Positions 18,256-28,292 of a stretch of 64,000 bases of DNA are shown here, piece after piece. The position numbers were made by a program, and so were the translations under genes. Position 1 is the stretch's first letter. Each line of letters begins with the position of its first letter. This stretch comes from Labrenzia sp. 011. Lineage in GTDB: Bacteria > Pseudomonadota > Alphaproteobacteria > Rhizobiales > Stappiaceae. The notes beneath the pieces were generated by a model. The model worked only from the letters and a program-made list of their open reading frames with translations. It was not told where the DNA came from and did no database searches. The stretch lies in NCBI RefSeq assembly GCF_003075075.1, contig NZ_QCYM01000001.1, positions 186,001 through 250,000 on the forward strand, given 5' to 3'.

Positions 18256-19776
18256 ATGACACGCCAGTTCAAGCCGGCCCGCGGCCGTCTCAACGGCTCC
18301 GGTCCGGTTGCCGTTGTGGACATCGGGTCGAACTCGGTGCGTCTCGTGATCTACGAGCGCCTTGCCCGCACGCCCACCATGCTCTTCAACGAGAAACTGC
18401 TTGCCGGGCTTGGCCGGGGCGTCGCGGCGACCGGCCGCATGGCGGAGGATTCGGTCAACCTGGCGCTGGGCGAGCTGGCGCGGTTCAAGGCACTGATCGA
18501 ACACACCGGCTGCAAGGAACTCCATATCGTCGCAACCGCCGCCGCACGCGATTCCGAAAACGGCCCGGCCTTCGTCCGCAAGGTGGAAACGTTTCTGGAG
18601 GCGCCTGTCCGCATTCTGGACGGCAGCGAGGAAGCCTATTATTCGGCTCTCGGGGTGATCGCCGGATTCTGGCAACCGCGCGGCATCGTCGGCGACATGG
18701 GCGGCGGCAGTCTCGAGCTGGTGGAAATCTCGCAGGGCGTGCCCGGGGTCGGCGCCACTTTCCCTCTCGGCGGACTGCGCCTTTCCGAAGAGGCGGACGG
18801 CAAGCTCGCCAAGGCGGGAAAAATCGCCGAAGAGGCGCTCCGGGGCTATGACTGGCCCGACCTTGCTCCGGGAGAGCGGACATTCTACGCCGTGGGCGGC
18901 ACGTGGCGCTCCCTGGGTCGTCTCCATCTGATCCAGAATAATTACCCCTTGCACGTGATGCATAACTACGAAATCAACGCCGAGGAGGCGATCGAGTTCT
19001 GCCGGAAGATCGCGGTGCCCAATCTCGAGGGCGTCGAAAAGTCGGACGTCGTCTCCAAGCAGCGTCGCCCGCTGGTGCCCGTCGGGGCCGTGGTTCTGGA
19101 ACAGGTTCTGACCGCCATGAAGGCCGAGCGCCTCGTGTTTTCCGCAACCGGCGTTCGCGAGGGGCTGCTGCACGAAAAACTGCCGCCGGAGATGCAGGCC
19201 CACGATCCGGTCATCGAGGCATCCCGGGAACTCTGCATCCTGCGGTCCCGCTCACCGGACCACGCCGAGGAACTCATCGCGTGGACCGATGCCCTGTTCA
19301 GGGAACTGGAGATCGAGGAAACCGCCAACGAGACCCGGCTGCGGCATGCGGCCTGTCTCCTGTCGGATATCGGCTGGCGGGCGCATCCGGACTACCGGGG
19401 GGAGCAGAGCCTCAACATCATTTCCAACGCATCCTTCGTCGGTCTCGATCACGCCAGCCGCGCCTATCTTTCGGCGGCCGTGTTCTATCGGCACGAAGGG
19501 TTGCGGGAAGGGGCCCTGTCGCCTGTCGTCCTGCATCTTTTCACCGACCGGCTGCGTATCCGGGCCAAGGTGCTGGGCGCTGCCTTGCGTGTCGCCTCGT
19601 TGCTGAGCGCCTCAATGGCGGGCCTTTTACCGAAGGTCGGTCTCGAGAAGACGAAAGACGGTCTGACGCTGAATCTGGGAACGGATCTCGCCATGCTCGA
19701 CGGAGAGCGCCTGCGCAAGCGGGTCAATCAGCTCGGCAAGACGGTCGACACGGCGGTATCGGTGCGTTCCGGCTGA
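18256..19776 (+). CDS. ppx: Exopolyphosphatase / Ppx-GppA phosphatase
   Basis: A 506-residue member of the ASKHA-fold Ppx/GppA family. It has the phosphate-1 loop VVDIGSNSVRLVIYE at 19-33, the IVGDMGGGSLELVEIS phosphate-2 loop, and FSATGVREGLL before a C-terminal HD-like helical domain. It hydrolyses terminal phosphates from polyphosphate and opposes Ppk, encoded immediately upstream. A GppA-like activity on pppGpp cannot be excluded from sequence. The stop lies 12 bp from the convergent rnd stop. Confidence 0.93.
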   Translation: MTRQFKPARGRLNGSGPVAVVDIGSNSVRLVIYERLARTPTMLFNEKLLAGLGRGVAATGRMAEDSVNLALGELARFKALIEHTGCKELHIVATAAARDSENGPAFVRKVETFLEAPVRILDGSEEAYYSALGVIAGFWQPRGIVGDMGGGSLELVEISQGVPGVGATFPLGGLRLSEEADGKLAKAGKIAEEALRGYDWPDLAPGERTFYAVGGTWRSLGRLHLIQNNYPLHVMHNYEINAEEAIEFCRKIAVPNLEGVEKSDVVSKQRRPLVPVGAVVLEQVLTAMKAERLVFSATGVREGLLHEKLPPEMQAHDPVIEASRELCILRSRSPDHAEELIAWTDALFRELEIEETANETRLRHAACLLSDIGWRAHPDYRGEQSLNIISNASFVGLDHASRAYLSAAVFYRHEGLREGALSPVVLHLFTDRLRIRAKVLGAALRVASLLSASMAGLLPKVGLEKTKDGLTLNLGTDLAMLDGERLRKRVNQLGKTVDTAVSVRSG

Positions 19777-19788
19777 CCGGACCGGTGC

Positions 19789-20973
19789 CTACTCCGCCGC
19801 CACTGTTTCCAGGTCTTCCTGGGGCGGCTGGTCGAGCGCCACGATCTGCTTGTTCCGGAAGGCGAGCGCGACTTCGCCGTGCTTGAGCTTCAGCGCGGTT
19901 TCCCCGAAGAGTTCCCGGCGCCAGCCCCTCATTGCGGCAACATCGGCATCGTCGTCTGCGGCGATCTTTTCAAGATCGTCGACCGTGGCGATCACCTTCG
20001 CCGCAACGCCGTTGGCTTCGCTCACAAGTTTCAGCAGAACTTTCAGCAGATCAACCGCCGCCGCTGATCCGTCCGGCGCCTGTCGGCCCTTCGGCAGCCT
20101 GGGCAGCTTGTCCCTGGGCAGATCCAGCGCGCGTTTCACCGCCTTGAGAATGTCGTCGGCGGATTTGGAGCGTTCGAACCCGCGCGGAATGGTTCGCAGC
20201 CGTCCGAGCGCTTCGCTGTCCTGCGGCTGCTGGGCGGCGAGTTCATAGATGGCGTCGTCCTTGATCACCCGGCTTCTGGGAACGTTGCGCGCCTGCGCTT
20301 CCGTCTCACGCCAGGCGGCGACTTCCATCATCACGGCCAGTTCGATCGGCTTGCGCACCCGCAGCTTCAACCGTTTCCAGGCCTGTTCGGGATCCGTGCG
20401 GTAGGTGCCCACGGAGGTCAGGACCTCCATCTCGTCCTGAACCCAATGGCTGCGGTTCTGCTCGGCAAGATTGGCCTTCAGGAACTGATAGGCATCGCGC
20501 AGATGGGTGACATCGGCGAGCGCGTAATCGAGCTGCTTGGTCGTCAGCGGCCGCCGCGCCCAGTCGGTGAAGCGGGACGACTTGTCGATCTGGGCACCGG
20601 TGACCTTGTAGACCAGTTGATCGTAGGAAATGGAATCACCGAAGCCGCACACCATCGCCGCGACCTGGGTGTCGAACAGCGGTGCGGGAATCAGCCCGCC
20701 CAGATGATAGACGATTTCGATATCCTGGCGCGCGGCGTGAAACACCTTTGTCACACTGTCGTCGCGCATGAGGTCGAAAAAGGGTTCCAGATCGAGCCCT
20801 TCGGCGAGGGCGTCGACGATGAAGGCCAGATCCGGCCCGGCCATCTGAATCACGCACAGCTTGGGCCAGAAAGTGGTTTCACGGAGAAATTCCGTGTCCA
20901 CTGTCACATAGTCGTTGGCTGCAAGGCGCTGACAGGCAGCGGCGAGGTCTTTTGTTTTTGTAATCACATGCAT
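19789..20973 (-). CDS. rnd: Ribonuclease D
   Basis: A 394-residue 3'-5' exoribonuclease. The DEDDy catalytic residues are visible: Asp26 and Glu28 in VDTEFLRE, Asp in FHAARQDIEIVYHL, and Tyr/Asp in YALADVTHLRDAY. The C-terminal half contains an HRDC domain (around DDAIYELAAQQPQDSEALGRL). It trims tRNA precursors and other stable RNAs. Divergent from the ParA gene. Confidence 0.96.
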   Translation of the reverse strand: MHVITKTKDLAAACQRLAANDYVTVDTEFLRETTFWPKLCVIQMAGPDLAFIVDALAEGLDLEPFFDLMRDDSVTKVFHAARQDIEIVYHLGGLIPAPLFDTQVAAMVCGFGDSISYDQLVYKVTGAQIDKSSRFTDWARRPLTTKQLDYALADVTHLRDAYQFLKANLAEQNRSHWVQDEMEVLTSVGTYRTDPEQAWKRLKLRVRKPIELAVMMEVAAWRETEAQARNVPRSRVIKDDAIYELAAQQPQDSEALGRLRTIPRGFERSKSADDILKAVKRALDLPRDKLPRLPKGRQAPDGSAAAVDLLKVLLKLVSEANGVAAKVIATVDDLEKIAADDDADVAAMRGWRRELFGETALKLKHGEVALAFRNKQIVALDQPPQEDLETVAAE

Positions 20974-21120
20974 GGTGACCGAGAGCTATACCCGAGTTCT
21001 GCCGCTTTGTCGCCACGAAATGGTAAAAAATCCGTCCGGGAACCCTTGAAAAGGCGCAATATGTGCGCCTATGTTGAGCTGGCAGGCTGACGGCACGCGG
21101 ATTCGAAACGGGGAGAGCAT

Positions 21121-21747
21121 ATGCGCAGGATTTTGGTGGTGAATTCGAAGGGCGGATGCGGCAAGACCACGATCGCCACGAATCTTGCGGTGGCCTTCGC
21201 GGTTCGGGGGGACGACGTTGCGCTGGCGGATGCGGACCGTCAGAAGTCCAGTCTGTCGTGGGTCAGGCGCCGGCCGGAAAATCTTGCAAGGATCGAGGGC
21301 CTCAACTGGAGCAAGGAAGAGGCGATCGGCGACAGGGACAGGAAGCTGGACGCCATCGTGATCGACGGCCCGGGCGGGCTGCGGTCGGAGCTCGCCAGGA
21401 ACCTCATTGCCGAAGCCACCGACATCGTCGTGCCGGTCCTGGCCTCCGCCTTCGACTGGGACGCGACGCTGAAATTCCTGGACGGGATTTCCGACATCAA
21501 GCGCGTCCGCAAGGGCAAGGCGGATATTTTCGTGGTCGCCAACCGGATCAACCGCCGCTCGACCCAGGTGAGTGATCTGGAAAAGACACTCGCCAGGAAA
21601 GGCTATCCCGTGCTCGCCCGGATTTCCGATCGGGTGGCCTACGCCCGCCATGCTGCGGCGGGCTCCGGCGTGTTCGATTATTCCGACGCACGTGCCCACG
21701 AGGTCCGCGGCCAGTGGCATCCCTTGCTGCAGGCCGTGGAGGCCTGA
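21121..21747 (+). CDS. ParA/MinD-family P-loop ATPase, orphan
   Basis: A compact 208-residue ParA-like ATPase with the deviant Walker A KGGCGKTT at 10-17 (signature Lys10), a switch-like LADADRQKSSLSW and AIVIDGPGGL as Walker B region. No ParB, plasmid-type centromere repeats or partner gene lie beside it, so it is not a classic partition locus. It may position a protein complex, as MipZ or PpfA proteins do. It sits between rnd (divergent) and aspS (same strand, 167 bp away) with GGGGAGAG just before the ATG. Confidence 0.82.
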   Translation: MRRILVVNSKGGCGKTTIATNLAVAFAVRGDDVALADADRQKSSLSWVRRRPENLARIEGLNWSKEEAIGDRDRKLDAIVIDGPGGLRSELARNLIAEATDIVVPVLASAFDWDATLKFLDGISDIKRVRKGKADIFVVANRINRRSTQVSDLEKTLARKGYPVLARISDRVAYARHAAAGSGVFDYSDARAHEVRGQWHPLLQAVEA

Positions 21748-21914
21748 AACCGACACCCGCCGGTCGGCAATGCAAACAAGGGGACCGGCAAGCGCTGCAC
21801 AAGCCTCTCCCTTGACTTTCGCCGCGCAACATGGCTTTTGCAGCCGGACACGGCCTGCCTCTGGCGGGCCGTAATGGTTTTCCATGGAAAAACAAGAACT
21901 GTCGAGGAACGAGA

Positions 21915-23696
21915 ATGCACCCCTACCGTAGCCACACTTGCGGTGATCTCCGTCTGTCCGATGAGGGAGAGACCATCCGTCTTTCCGGCTGGGTCCACAG
22001 GGTCCGAGATCATGGCGGGGTGCTCTTCATCGATCTGCGCGACCATTACGGCGTGACCCAATGTGTGGTCGATCCGGATTCAGCCGCTTTCAAGCTGGCC
22101 GAATCCGTGCGCTCGGAATGGTGTATCCGCATCGACGGGAACGTGAAGAAGCGGTCGGAAGAAACCGTCAATCCGGATCTGCCGACCGGCGGGATCGAGG
22201 TCTTCATCCGTGAGCTGGAAGTGCTCGGGGCTGCCCGGGAACTGCCGCTGCCGGTTTTCGGTGATCAGGAGTATCCGGAAGAAGTCCGCCTGAAATACCG
22301 CTTCCTGGACCTGCGCCGCGAGAAGCTGCACGAAAACATGATCCTGCGGTCCAATGTGGTGCGCGACCTGCGCGACCGCATGTGGGACATCGGCTTCAAC
22401 GAATTCCAGACACCGATCATCACCGCGTCCTCACCGGAAGGCGCCCGTGACTTTCTGGTGCCCTCCCGGCTGCATCCGGGCAAATTCTACGCGCTTCCGC
22501 AGGCGCCGCAGCAGTTCAAGCAGCTGCTGATGGTTTCCGGTTTCGACCGGTATTTCCAGATCGCACCATGCTTCCGCGACGAGGACCCGCGTGCCGACCG
22601 TTCTCCGACGGATTTCTACCAGCTCGACATGGAAATGTCCTTCGTTACCCAGCAGGACGTGTTCGACACCATCGAACCGGTGATTGCCGGCTGTTTCGAG
22701 CGCTTCGGCAAGGGCCGTCCGGTCAACCGCAACTGGCCGCAGATTTCCTACAAGGATTCGGCACTCTGGTACGGAACCGACAAGCCGGACCTGCGCAACC
22801 CGATCAGGATGCAGATCGTCTCCGAGCATTTCGCCGGATCCGGTTTTGCCATCTTCGCAAATCTTCTGGAGCAGCCGGGCACGGAAATCCGTGCGATTCC
22901 TGCGCCCAAGGGCGGCAGCCGCAAGTTCTGCGACCGGATGAACAAGTTTGCCCAGGAACAGGGCCTGCCGGGCATGGGCTATATTTTCTGGCGCAAGGCG
23001 GAAGACGGTTCCACGGAAGCCGCCGGTCCGCTCGCCAAGAATATCGGTCCGGAACGCACCGAGGCCATCCGTGTGCAGCTCGGTCTCGAGTCCGGCGATG
23101 CGGCCTTTTTCCTTGCCGGCAAGCCGAAGCAGTTCGAACCGGTGGCGGCCAAGGCCCGGGTGATCATCGGCGAGGAACTCGGCCACACCGACAAGGATCG
23201 CTTCGAATTCGCCTGGGTCGTCGACTTCCCGATCTACGAGCGCGACGAGGAAACCGGCGAGATCGACTTCGAGCACAACCCGTTCTCCATGCCGCAGGGC
23301 GGAATGGAAGCGCTGGAAGGGGATCCGCTCGAGGTTCTCGGCTATCAGTACGATCTGGCCTGCAACGGTCATGAGCTGCTGTCCGGCGCCATCCGGAACC
23401 ACAAGCCGGAAATCATGTACAAGGCCTTCGAGATCGCCGGCTATCCGGCCGAGGAAGTCGACAAGCGGTTCGGCGGCATGGTCAATGCGTTCCAGTACGG
23501 CGCTCCGCCGCACGGCGGTTGCGCGGCCGGCATCGACCGTATGGTCATGCTGCTGGCGGACGAGGCCAATATTCGCGAGGTCATGCTCTTCCCGATGAAC
23601 CAGAAGGCGGAAGACCTGATGATGGGAGCGCCCGGCGACGTGACGCCCGCCCAGCTTCGCGACCTGCACCTGCGTCTGAACCTGCCGGAAGACTGA
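21915..23696 (+). CDS. aspS: Aspartyl-tRNA synthetase
   Basis: A 593-residue bacterial-type class IIb synthetase. The OB anticodon domain starts [12 protein letters not shown] and includes [21 protein letters not shown]. Motif 2 is [20 protein letters not shown], a GAD insertion domain follows, and motif 3 is [14 protein letters not shown]. It charges tRNA-Asp; in alphaproteobacteria lacking AsnRS the enzyme is commonly non-discriminating, but this cannot be decided here. The ATG at 21915 follows GAGGAACGAG and matches the family start; the open frame upstream is unconserved. Confidence 0.98.
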   Translation: MHPYRSHTCGDLRLSDEGETIRLSGWVHRVRDHGGVLFIDLRDHYGVTQCVVDPDSAAFKLAESVRSEWCIRIDGNVKKRSEETVNPDLPTGGIEVFIRELEVLGAARELPLPVFGDQEYPEEVRLKYRFLDLRREKLHENMILRSNVVRDLRDRMWDIGFNEFQTPIITASSPEGARDFLVPSRLHPGKFYALPQAPQQFKQLLMVSGFDRYFQIAPCFRDEDPRADRSPTDFYQLDMEMSFVTQQDVFDTIEPVIAGCFERFGKGRPVNRNWPQISYKDSALWYGTDKPDLRNPIRMQIVSEHFAGSGFAIFANLLEQPGTEIRAIPAPKGGSRKFCDRMNKFAQEQGLPGMGYIFWRKAEDGSTEAAGPLAKNIGPERTEAIRVQLGLESGDAAFFLAGKPKQFEPVAAKARVIIGEELGHTDKDRFEFAWVVDFPIYERDEETGEIDFEHNPFSMPQGGMEALEGDPLEVLGYQYDLACNGHELLSGAIRNHKPEIMYKAFEIAGYPAEEVDKRFGGMVNAFQYGAPPHGGCAAGIDRMVMLLADEANIREVMLFPMNQKAEDLMMGAPGDVTPAQLRDLHLRLNLPED

Positions 23697-23764
23697 CTGG
23701 GGACTGACCGGGGTCCACTTGCGGCCAGGCATGAAATGGGAGTACCTCTCTTGCAGAGGGCTTA

Positions 23765-23785
23765 GAGGCCGGCTCCGCTGGCCTC
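23765..23785 (+). terminator. Stem-loop after aspS
   Basis: A 9-bp stem GAGGCCGGC / GCTGGCCTC with a TCC loop lies 68 bp after the aspS stop. No T-run follows, so a factor-independent terminator is only a possibility; it may instead sit in the leader of the ABC exporter gene. Confidence 0.35.
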
Positions 23786-23826
23786 CCGCATTTCGGGTTC
23801 GGTAACTTACGGAAAGGCAGTGCCTC

Positions 23827-25614
23827 GTGTTTAACCCTGCGAAATGGCAGGTCTGGGAAGATCCGGACGGAACCGTCCAGCTCGTCAAACGGCTGCTCAG
23901 CGAGAATATCCGGTCCTATATCCCGCGCTACATCCTTGCGTTCGTGTTCATGGGGGTGGTCGCTGCCACGACTGCGGCCAGCGCCTGGATCATGAAAGAC
24001 GTCATCAACGAGGTCTTCATCAATCGCGACAAGATGATGATCTACGCGATTGCCGGTGCGGTGATTCTCATCTTCACGCTGAAGGGGTTTTCAACCTACG
24101 GCCAGATGGTGGTTCTGTCCCGGGTCGGCAATTCCATTGTCGCCGACCTGCAGAACCGGCTCTTCAGGCGCATGACCGAGCAGGACCAGGCCTATTTCGA
24201 CCGCATGTCCCTGCCGGAACTGTCGATCCGGGTGAACACCGGCGCCGGCAGTGCCCGCTCCGTCATCGAGATGCTCGTGCTGACGCTCGGGCGGGACGTG
24301 CTGACGCTCATCGGTCTGGTGGGCGTAATGGTCGTCCAGGATCCGCTGATGAGCTTTCTGGCCCTGTTGATCATGCCGCCGGCGGTCATCGGCGTCAGCA
24401 TTCTGGTCAGGCGGGTCAAGACCTACGCCAAGCGCCAGGTGGTTTCCAACGCCAAGATCGGCGCGACCATGCAGGAAACGGTCCTTGGTATCCGCATCGT
24501 CAAGGCGTTCGGCATGGAGCCGGCGATGCAGCGGCGCATGGATGCCTCCGTTTCCCAGGTGCGGCACCAGTCGAACAAGATCGCGTCCCTGACAGCCCGG
24601 ACCTCGCCGCTGATGGAAACGCTCGGCGGCTTCGCCATCGCGCTTGTCATCTTCTACGGCGGATACTCGGTCGTTGAACTTGACAAGGATCCGGGAGCGT
24701 TTTTCGCCTTCATCACGGCCTTGCTGCTTGCCTACGATCCGGCACGGCGTCTTGCCCGGCTGAATGTCAACCTGAACAAGGCGATAGTCGGCGTGCGGCT
24801 CATGTATGAGCTGATGGATGAGGCGCCGGATCTGATACTGCGCGAGGACGCTCCGGACCTGCAGGTCACCAACGGCGAGGTTGCCCTCAAGGATGTGCAT
24901 TTCTCCTATGGCGAGGGGGCTGCGCTGCGAGGGCTTTCGCTGGTCGCCGAAGGTGGCAGGACAACCGCGCTGGTGGGAGCCTCAGGGGCCGGAAAATCCA
25001 CCGTTTTCGCGCTGATCGAACGGTTCTACGATGCTCAGAAGGGCGAAATTCTCATAGACGGTCAGCCGGTCAGGGATGTCTCTCTGGAATCATTGCGCCG
25101 CAACATCGCCTATGTCGGCCAGGAGTCCTATCTCTTCAACATGAGCATCCGCGACAACATCGCGGTCGGAAAGCCTGGCGCCAGTCAGAGCGAAATCGAG
25201 GCCGCGGCTCAGGCTGCCAATGCCCATGACTTCATTCTGGCGCTGCCGAACGGATATGACACGGCAGCCGGCGAGGGGGGAGGACGTCTGTCGGGCGGCC
25301 AGCGTCAGCGCGTGGCAATTGCGCGAGCCATGCTGCGCGATGCGCCGATCCTGCTTCTCGACGAGGCGACGTCCGCACTGGACGCGGAATCGGAAGCCAA
25401 GATCCAGACGGCACTGGAAACCCTGATGGCCGGCCGGACGACGCTGGTCATCGCGCACCGCCTGAGCACCGTGCGCCATGCCCACAGGATCCACGTACTG
25501 GATCAGGGGCGGGTGATTGAAAGCGGAACCCATGACGAACTGTTCGAGCACGACGGCATCTATCGCCGTCTTTGCGAGTTGCAGTTTCAGAACCGGGTCG
25601 AAGCGGCCGAATAA
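23827..25614 (+). CDS. ABC exporter half-transporter (MsbA/lipid A export type)
   Basis: A 595-residue fused TMD-NBD protein. Six membrane helices span about 35-310, preceded by a cytoplasmic N-terminal segment. The NBD carries Walker A GASGAGKST, Q-loop YVGQESYLFN, signature LSGGQRQRVAIARA, Walker B ILLLDEATSALD and the H-loop His in LVIAHRLSTVRHA. The layout fits MsbA and related lipid or drug flippases acting as homodimers. The start codon is GTG, with GGAAAGG about 9 nt upstream. A bidirectional terminator follows. Confidence 0.9.
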   Translation: MFNPAKWQVWEDPDGTVQLVKRLLSENIRSYIPRYILAFVFMGVVAATTAASAWIMKDVINEVFINRDKMMIYAIAGAVILIFTLKGFSTYGQMVVLSRVGNSIVADLQNRLFRRMTEQDQAYFDRMSLPELSIRVNTGAGSARSVIEMLVLTLGRDVLTLIGLVGVMVVQDPLMSFLALLIMPPAVIGVSILVRRVKTYAKRQVVSNAKIGATMQETVLGIRIVKAFGMEPAMQRRMDASVSQVRHQSNKIASLTARTSPLMETLGGFAIALVIFYGGYSVVELDKDPGAFFAFITALLLAYDPARRLARLNVNLNKAIVGVRLMYELMDEAPDLILREDAPDLQVTNGEVALKDVHFSYGEGAALRGLSLVAEGGRTTALVGASGAGKSTVFALIERFYDAQKGEILIDGQPVRDVSLESLRRNIAYVGQESYLFNMSIRDNIAVGKPGASQSEIEAAAQAANAHDFILALPNGYDTAAGEGGGRLSGGQRQRVAIARAMLRDAPILLLDEATSALDAESEAKIQTALETLMAGRTTLVIAHRLSTVRHAHRIHVLDQGRVIESGTHDELFEHDGIYRRLCELQFQNRVEAAE

Positions 25615-25640
25615 CTGGTCTCACATGGAAAATCGCAAAA

Positions 25641-25669
25641 TGCCCGGATCGTTTTCATCCGGGCATTTT
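25641..25669. terminator. Bidirectional terminator between ABC exporter and exported-protein genes
   Basis: The stem TGCCCGGAT / ATCCGGGCA has a 7-nt loop, is followed by TTTT on the plus strand and preceded by AAAA, giving a T-run on the minus strand as well. It lies between convergent genes ending at 25614 and 25695 and can serve both. Confidence 0.88.
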
Positions 25670-25694
25670 CTTGTGCAACGCTCGAGCCGGAACG

Positions 25695-26867
25695 TTACCG
25701 GTCGTTTGCCGCTATGGTGACGGACAGGATCTGCGGGATCATGTGCGGGGCGAGCATTGCGGTTCCCATGATCTGCGCCATGGGGACCGGCACGCCCGGT
25801 GCGGCGTTGATCTCCAGGGAACCCGGAGTGGTCAGATACTGCGTGACCGCCTGTTGCACCTTGTCCTGCAATTCCTGATTCTGCAGCATGCCGAGCATCA
25901 TCGGCAGGCTTCCGGTCAGGCGTTCCACATAGACAGGTGTCTCGACACCCGCTTTCTGCGCCTCTGCGTCGAGGACGCGGCCGGTGAGCGAGTCGTCATC
26001 CAGCCGGATGCCGATGGACTGCACGGTGATTGTCTGCAGGGTGGCCATGGCCTGCTGTGGCTTGTCGGAGTTCTGATTGAGCTGCTCGATCACCTCACGG
26101 GTCACGCCGCCAAGGGAAAACGACAGTGACAGGCTGGCCGCATCCTGGGCATCGACCTTCAGCTCCGGAACGGTGAGCGTTGCGGTCTCGGGATCCCATT
26201 TGCCCGAAGCGGAAAGATCGACTGTCAGCGTCTTGTAGCCCAGCTCGCTGAGCGATTTGGTTTCCTTGGTTTCAAGCTTGTCGACATCGATCCTGGCTCC
26301 GGAGACAGAAAAACTGCCTGCCGTCGGCAGGTCGCCGTCCATGCCGTCGATCGACGAGGTGATTTTCGCGATATCGGCGATCTGGCCGTCTTCGCCTCGT
26401 ATCAGGACGCCGTTGATTTCAAGCGTGCTGTAGCCCGGATTGACGGGAGCCTTGTCCGCTTTGACTTCCTCGGCCGATGGCAGCAGCAGGCCGGTTGCCT
26501 TGAGGCTGTTCAGGGTCATGCCACCGTCGTCGGCAGCAAGTTCCAGGTTTTCCATGGCGAGGCCGCTGAGCTTGAGGCGCCCGTTGTCCTGTACGGTGCC
26601 GTCAATCAGCTGCGTGGTGCCGATGGTGACCTTGGCATCGTCCTTCTCGTCATTGGTGATGACCAGATCCCGGATCGTTACGGTATCCGCGGATGTGTCG
26701 ATAGAGCCGTAGCTCTCAACGGTTCCTTCTTCCGAGTCCAGAAGGGTCAGAAAGGTGTCGGCAACATCGTTGCCGCTCGGATCAAATGCCAGGGCCGGCA
26801 GGCCCGGAAGGGTGAAAAGGCTGATGGCAAGACCGGCGGCAAGCCGGGGGGAGTGAAAAAACATCAT
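25695..26867 (-). CDS. Exported beta-rich hypothetical protein
   Basis: A 390-residue protein with a signal peptide (MMFFHSPRLAAGLAISLFTL, cleavage near ALA-FDPSG). The mature part alternates short beta strands with acidic turns, such as SIDTSADTVTIRDLVIT, GRLKLSGLAMENLEL and GKWDPETATLTVPELKV, a pattern reminiscent of AsmA/DUF945-type periplasmic proteins. I cannot assign a family. The strand-after-strand design with an LQTITVQSIGIRLDD segment near residue 260 suggests an envelope structural or lipid-related role, which is speculation. GGAG precedes the start at 26867; the frame continues upstream without conserved sequence. Confidence 0.72.
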   Translation of the reverse strand: MMFFHSPRLAAGLAISLFTLPGLPALAFDPSGNDVADTFLTLLDSEEGTVESYGSIDTSADTVTIRDLVITNDEKDDAKVTIGTTQLIDGTVQDNGRLKLSGLAMENLELAADDGGMTLNSLKATGLLLPSAEEVKADKAPVNPGYSTLEINGVLIRGEDGQIADIAKITSSIDGMDGDLPTAGSFSVSGARIDVDKLETKETKSLSELGYKTLTVDLSASGKWDPETATLTVPELKVDAQDAASLSLSFSLGGVTREVIEQLNQNSDKPQQAMATLQTITVQSIGIRLDDDSLTGRVLDAEAQKAGVETPVYVERLTGSLPMMLGMLQNQELQDKVQQAVTQYLTTPGSLEINAAPGVPVPMAQIMGTAMLAPHMIPQILSVTIAANDR

Positions 26868-27094
26868 GAAATCTCCAGCAATCGACGGGAAGCGCCGTTT
26901 CAGGTCACGCCCGCATAAACTATGACGGTATGGCCCAAGTTCCAATGCGGAGCAAGATGAAAGCGGGAGCTTGCCCGGGACGGTCCTGCGTGCCTGCCTC
27001 GGAGCCGATGGACATGGCCCGCGGCGGATCGCACACCGTCCGAAAGCGGCTGCACCGGGAAGGCGGGGGCTTTCGAACCGGTCCCCTTTGCCGC

Positions 27095-27994
27095 CTACCC
27101 GTCGGCCTTTTCCGGAAAGGTGGCGTTGGCTCGTTCCACATCTTCCATGCTCGGCAGGCTGGCTTCGTTGCCCAGATGCTGGATGGCGTGGGCGGAGGCG
27201 CCGCGGGCGAATCTGAAATGCCTGTCCCAGCTGTGTTCCGGCCAGTGCAGGTAGGAGGCGATATAGGCCCCGTGAAACACGTCGCCCGCACCGTTGGAGT
27301 CCACGACCTTTTCGGGCGGCACGGCAAGGGCAGGCAGGACCTTGTCCGGGCCGCCGGCTTCATACCAGACCATGCCGTGTTCGCCGAGGGTCACGGCGCC
27401 CACCGGGCAGTTCTTCGCGCGCAGGTAGCTCAGCGTTTCGCCGGTCGTTTTGCCGAGCTGCTCGCAGAAGCGTTCCGAGACCACCGCGATGTCGATATGG
27501 TTGAGCAACTCGTCGGTATTCTCCCGGACCGCCCCGCCGTCGAGCGACGTCAGTGTGCCCTGGTTCCGGCAGGTTTCCGCGTAGTACAGCGCCGCATCCG
27601 GCATGTGTCCGTCGAGATGAAGCGCTTTCATGCCGGCAATGGTCAGGGGCGGAAAGGGGTGGAGAAAGTCATTGTCGCGGCAGCGCACGATCGCCCGCTT
27701 GCCCCCCTGCGGCATGATGAAAGAGAGGGAGGATTGCCGGACCTTGCGGCCGTGAACGGAGATGCCGTAGGCCGCCGCCATGTCGAGGAACATGCGTGCC
27801 AGCCAGTCATCTGCCTGGGAACACAGGAGATCCGGCTTGCCGCCGAGCTTGGCGCAGCAGAACGCCGCAGTCACCGCGTTGCCGCCGAAGCTGATGGCAT
27901 AGTCCTTGGCGATCGTCTTTTCATCGCCGGTCGGGAGGCGATCGGTCAGAAAGGTTACGTCGATATAGGCCTGGCCGATAAACAATGCCTGCAT
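27095..27994 (-). CDS. PfkB-family carbohydrate kinase
   Basis: A 299-residue ribokinase-fold kinase. The first PfkB motif region is AISFGGNAVTAAFCCAKLGG, and the second is VVDSNGAGDVFHGAYIA, with the catalytic Asp and the GAGD anion hole. The substrate, a sugar or nucleoside, is not predictable from this, and the neighbouring genes give no hint. The start ATG lies about 300 bp from the divergent EAL gene. Confidence 0.85.
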   Translation of the reverse strand: MQALFIGQAYIDVTFLTDRLPTGDEKTIAKDYAISFGGNAVTAAFCCAKLGGKPDLLCSQADDWLARMFLDMAAAYGISVHGRKVRQSSLSFIMPQGGKRAIVRCRDNDFLHPFPPLTIAGMKALHLDGHMPDAALYYAETCRNQGTLTSLDGGAVRENTDELLNHIDIAVVSERFCEQLGKTTGETLSYLRAKNCPVGAVTLGEHGMVWYEAGGPDKVLPALAVPPEKVVDSNGAGDVFHGAYIASYLHWPEHSWDRHFRFARGASAHAIQHLGNEASLPSMEDVERANATFPEKADG

Positions 27995-28292
27995 GGAGGT
28001 CTCCCTGGGTCGAGTTCGCGTTCTTCCGGACGCGGACAGGATGCTCGTCTGTTGGTTTCACGACACCCGCTGCGGTGTCGTCGCGACAGTCTAGCCACTG
28101 GCAAATCCGGTGTCAGGAGCACTCGGCGAATACGCCTGCCTGTCTTTCCTGCGCACATTCCGGACAGGCCGGTTTTCCGGTCCCGCCGCCAGTCGGCGAA
28201 CTGTTGCCGCAACCTAGCCGGATTGCCGGGCAGGCGGCTTTGATCTGGATGAAACGCCCGCATATTCAGTCCTTGTTTACCCAGATCGGCGA

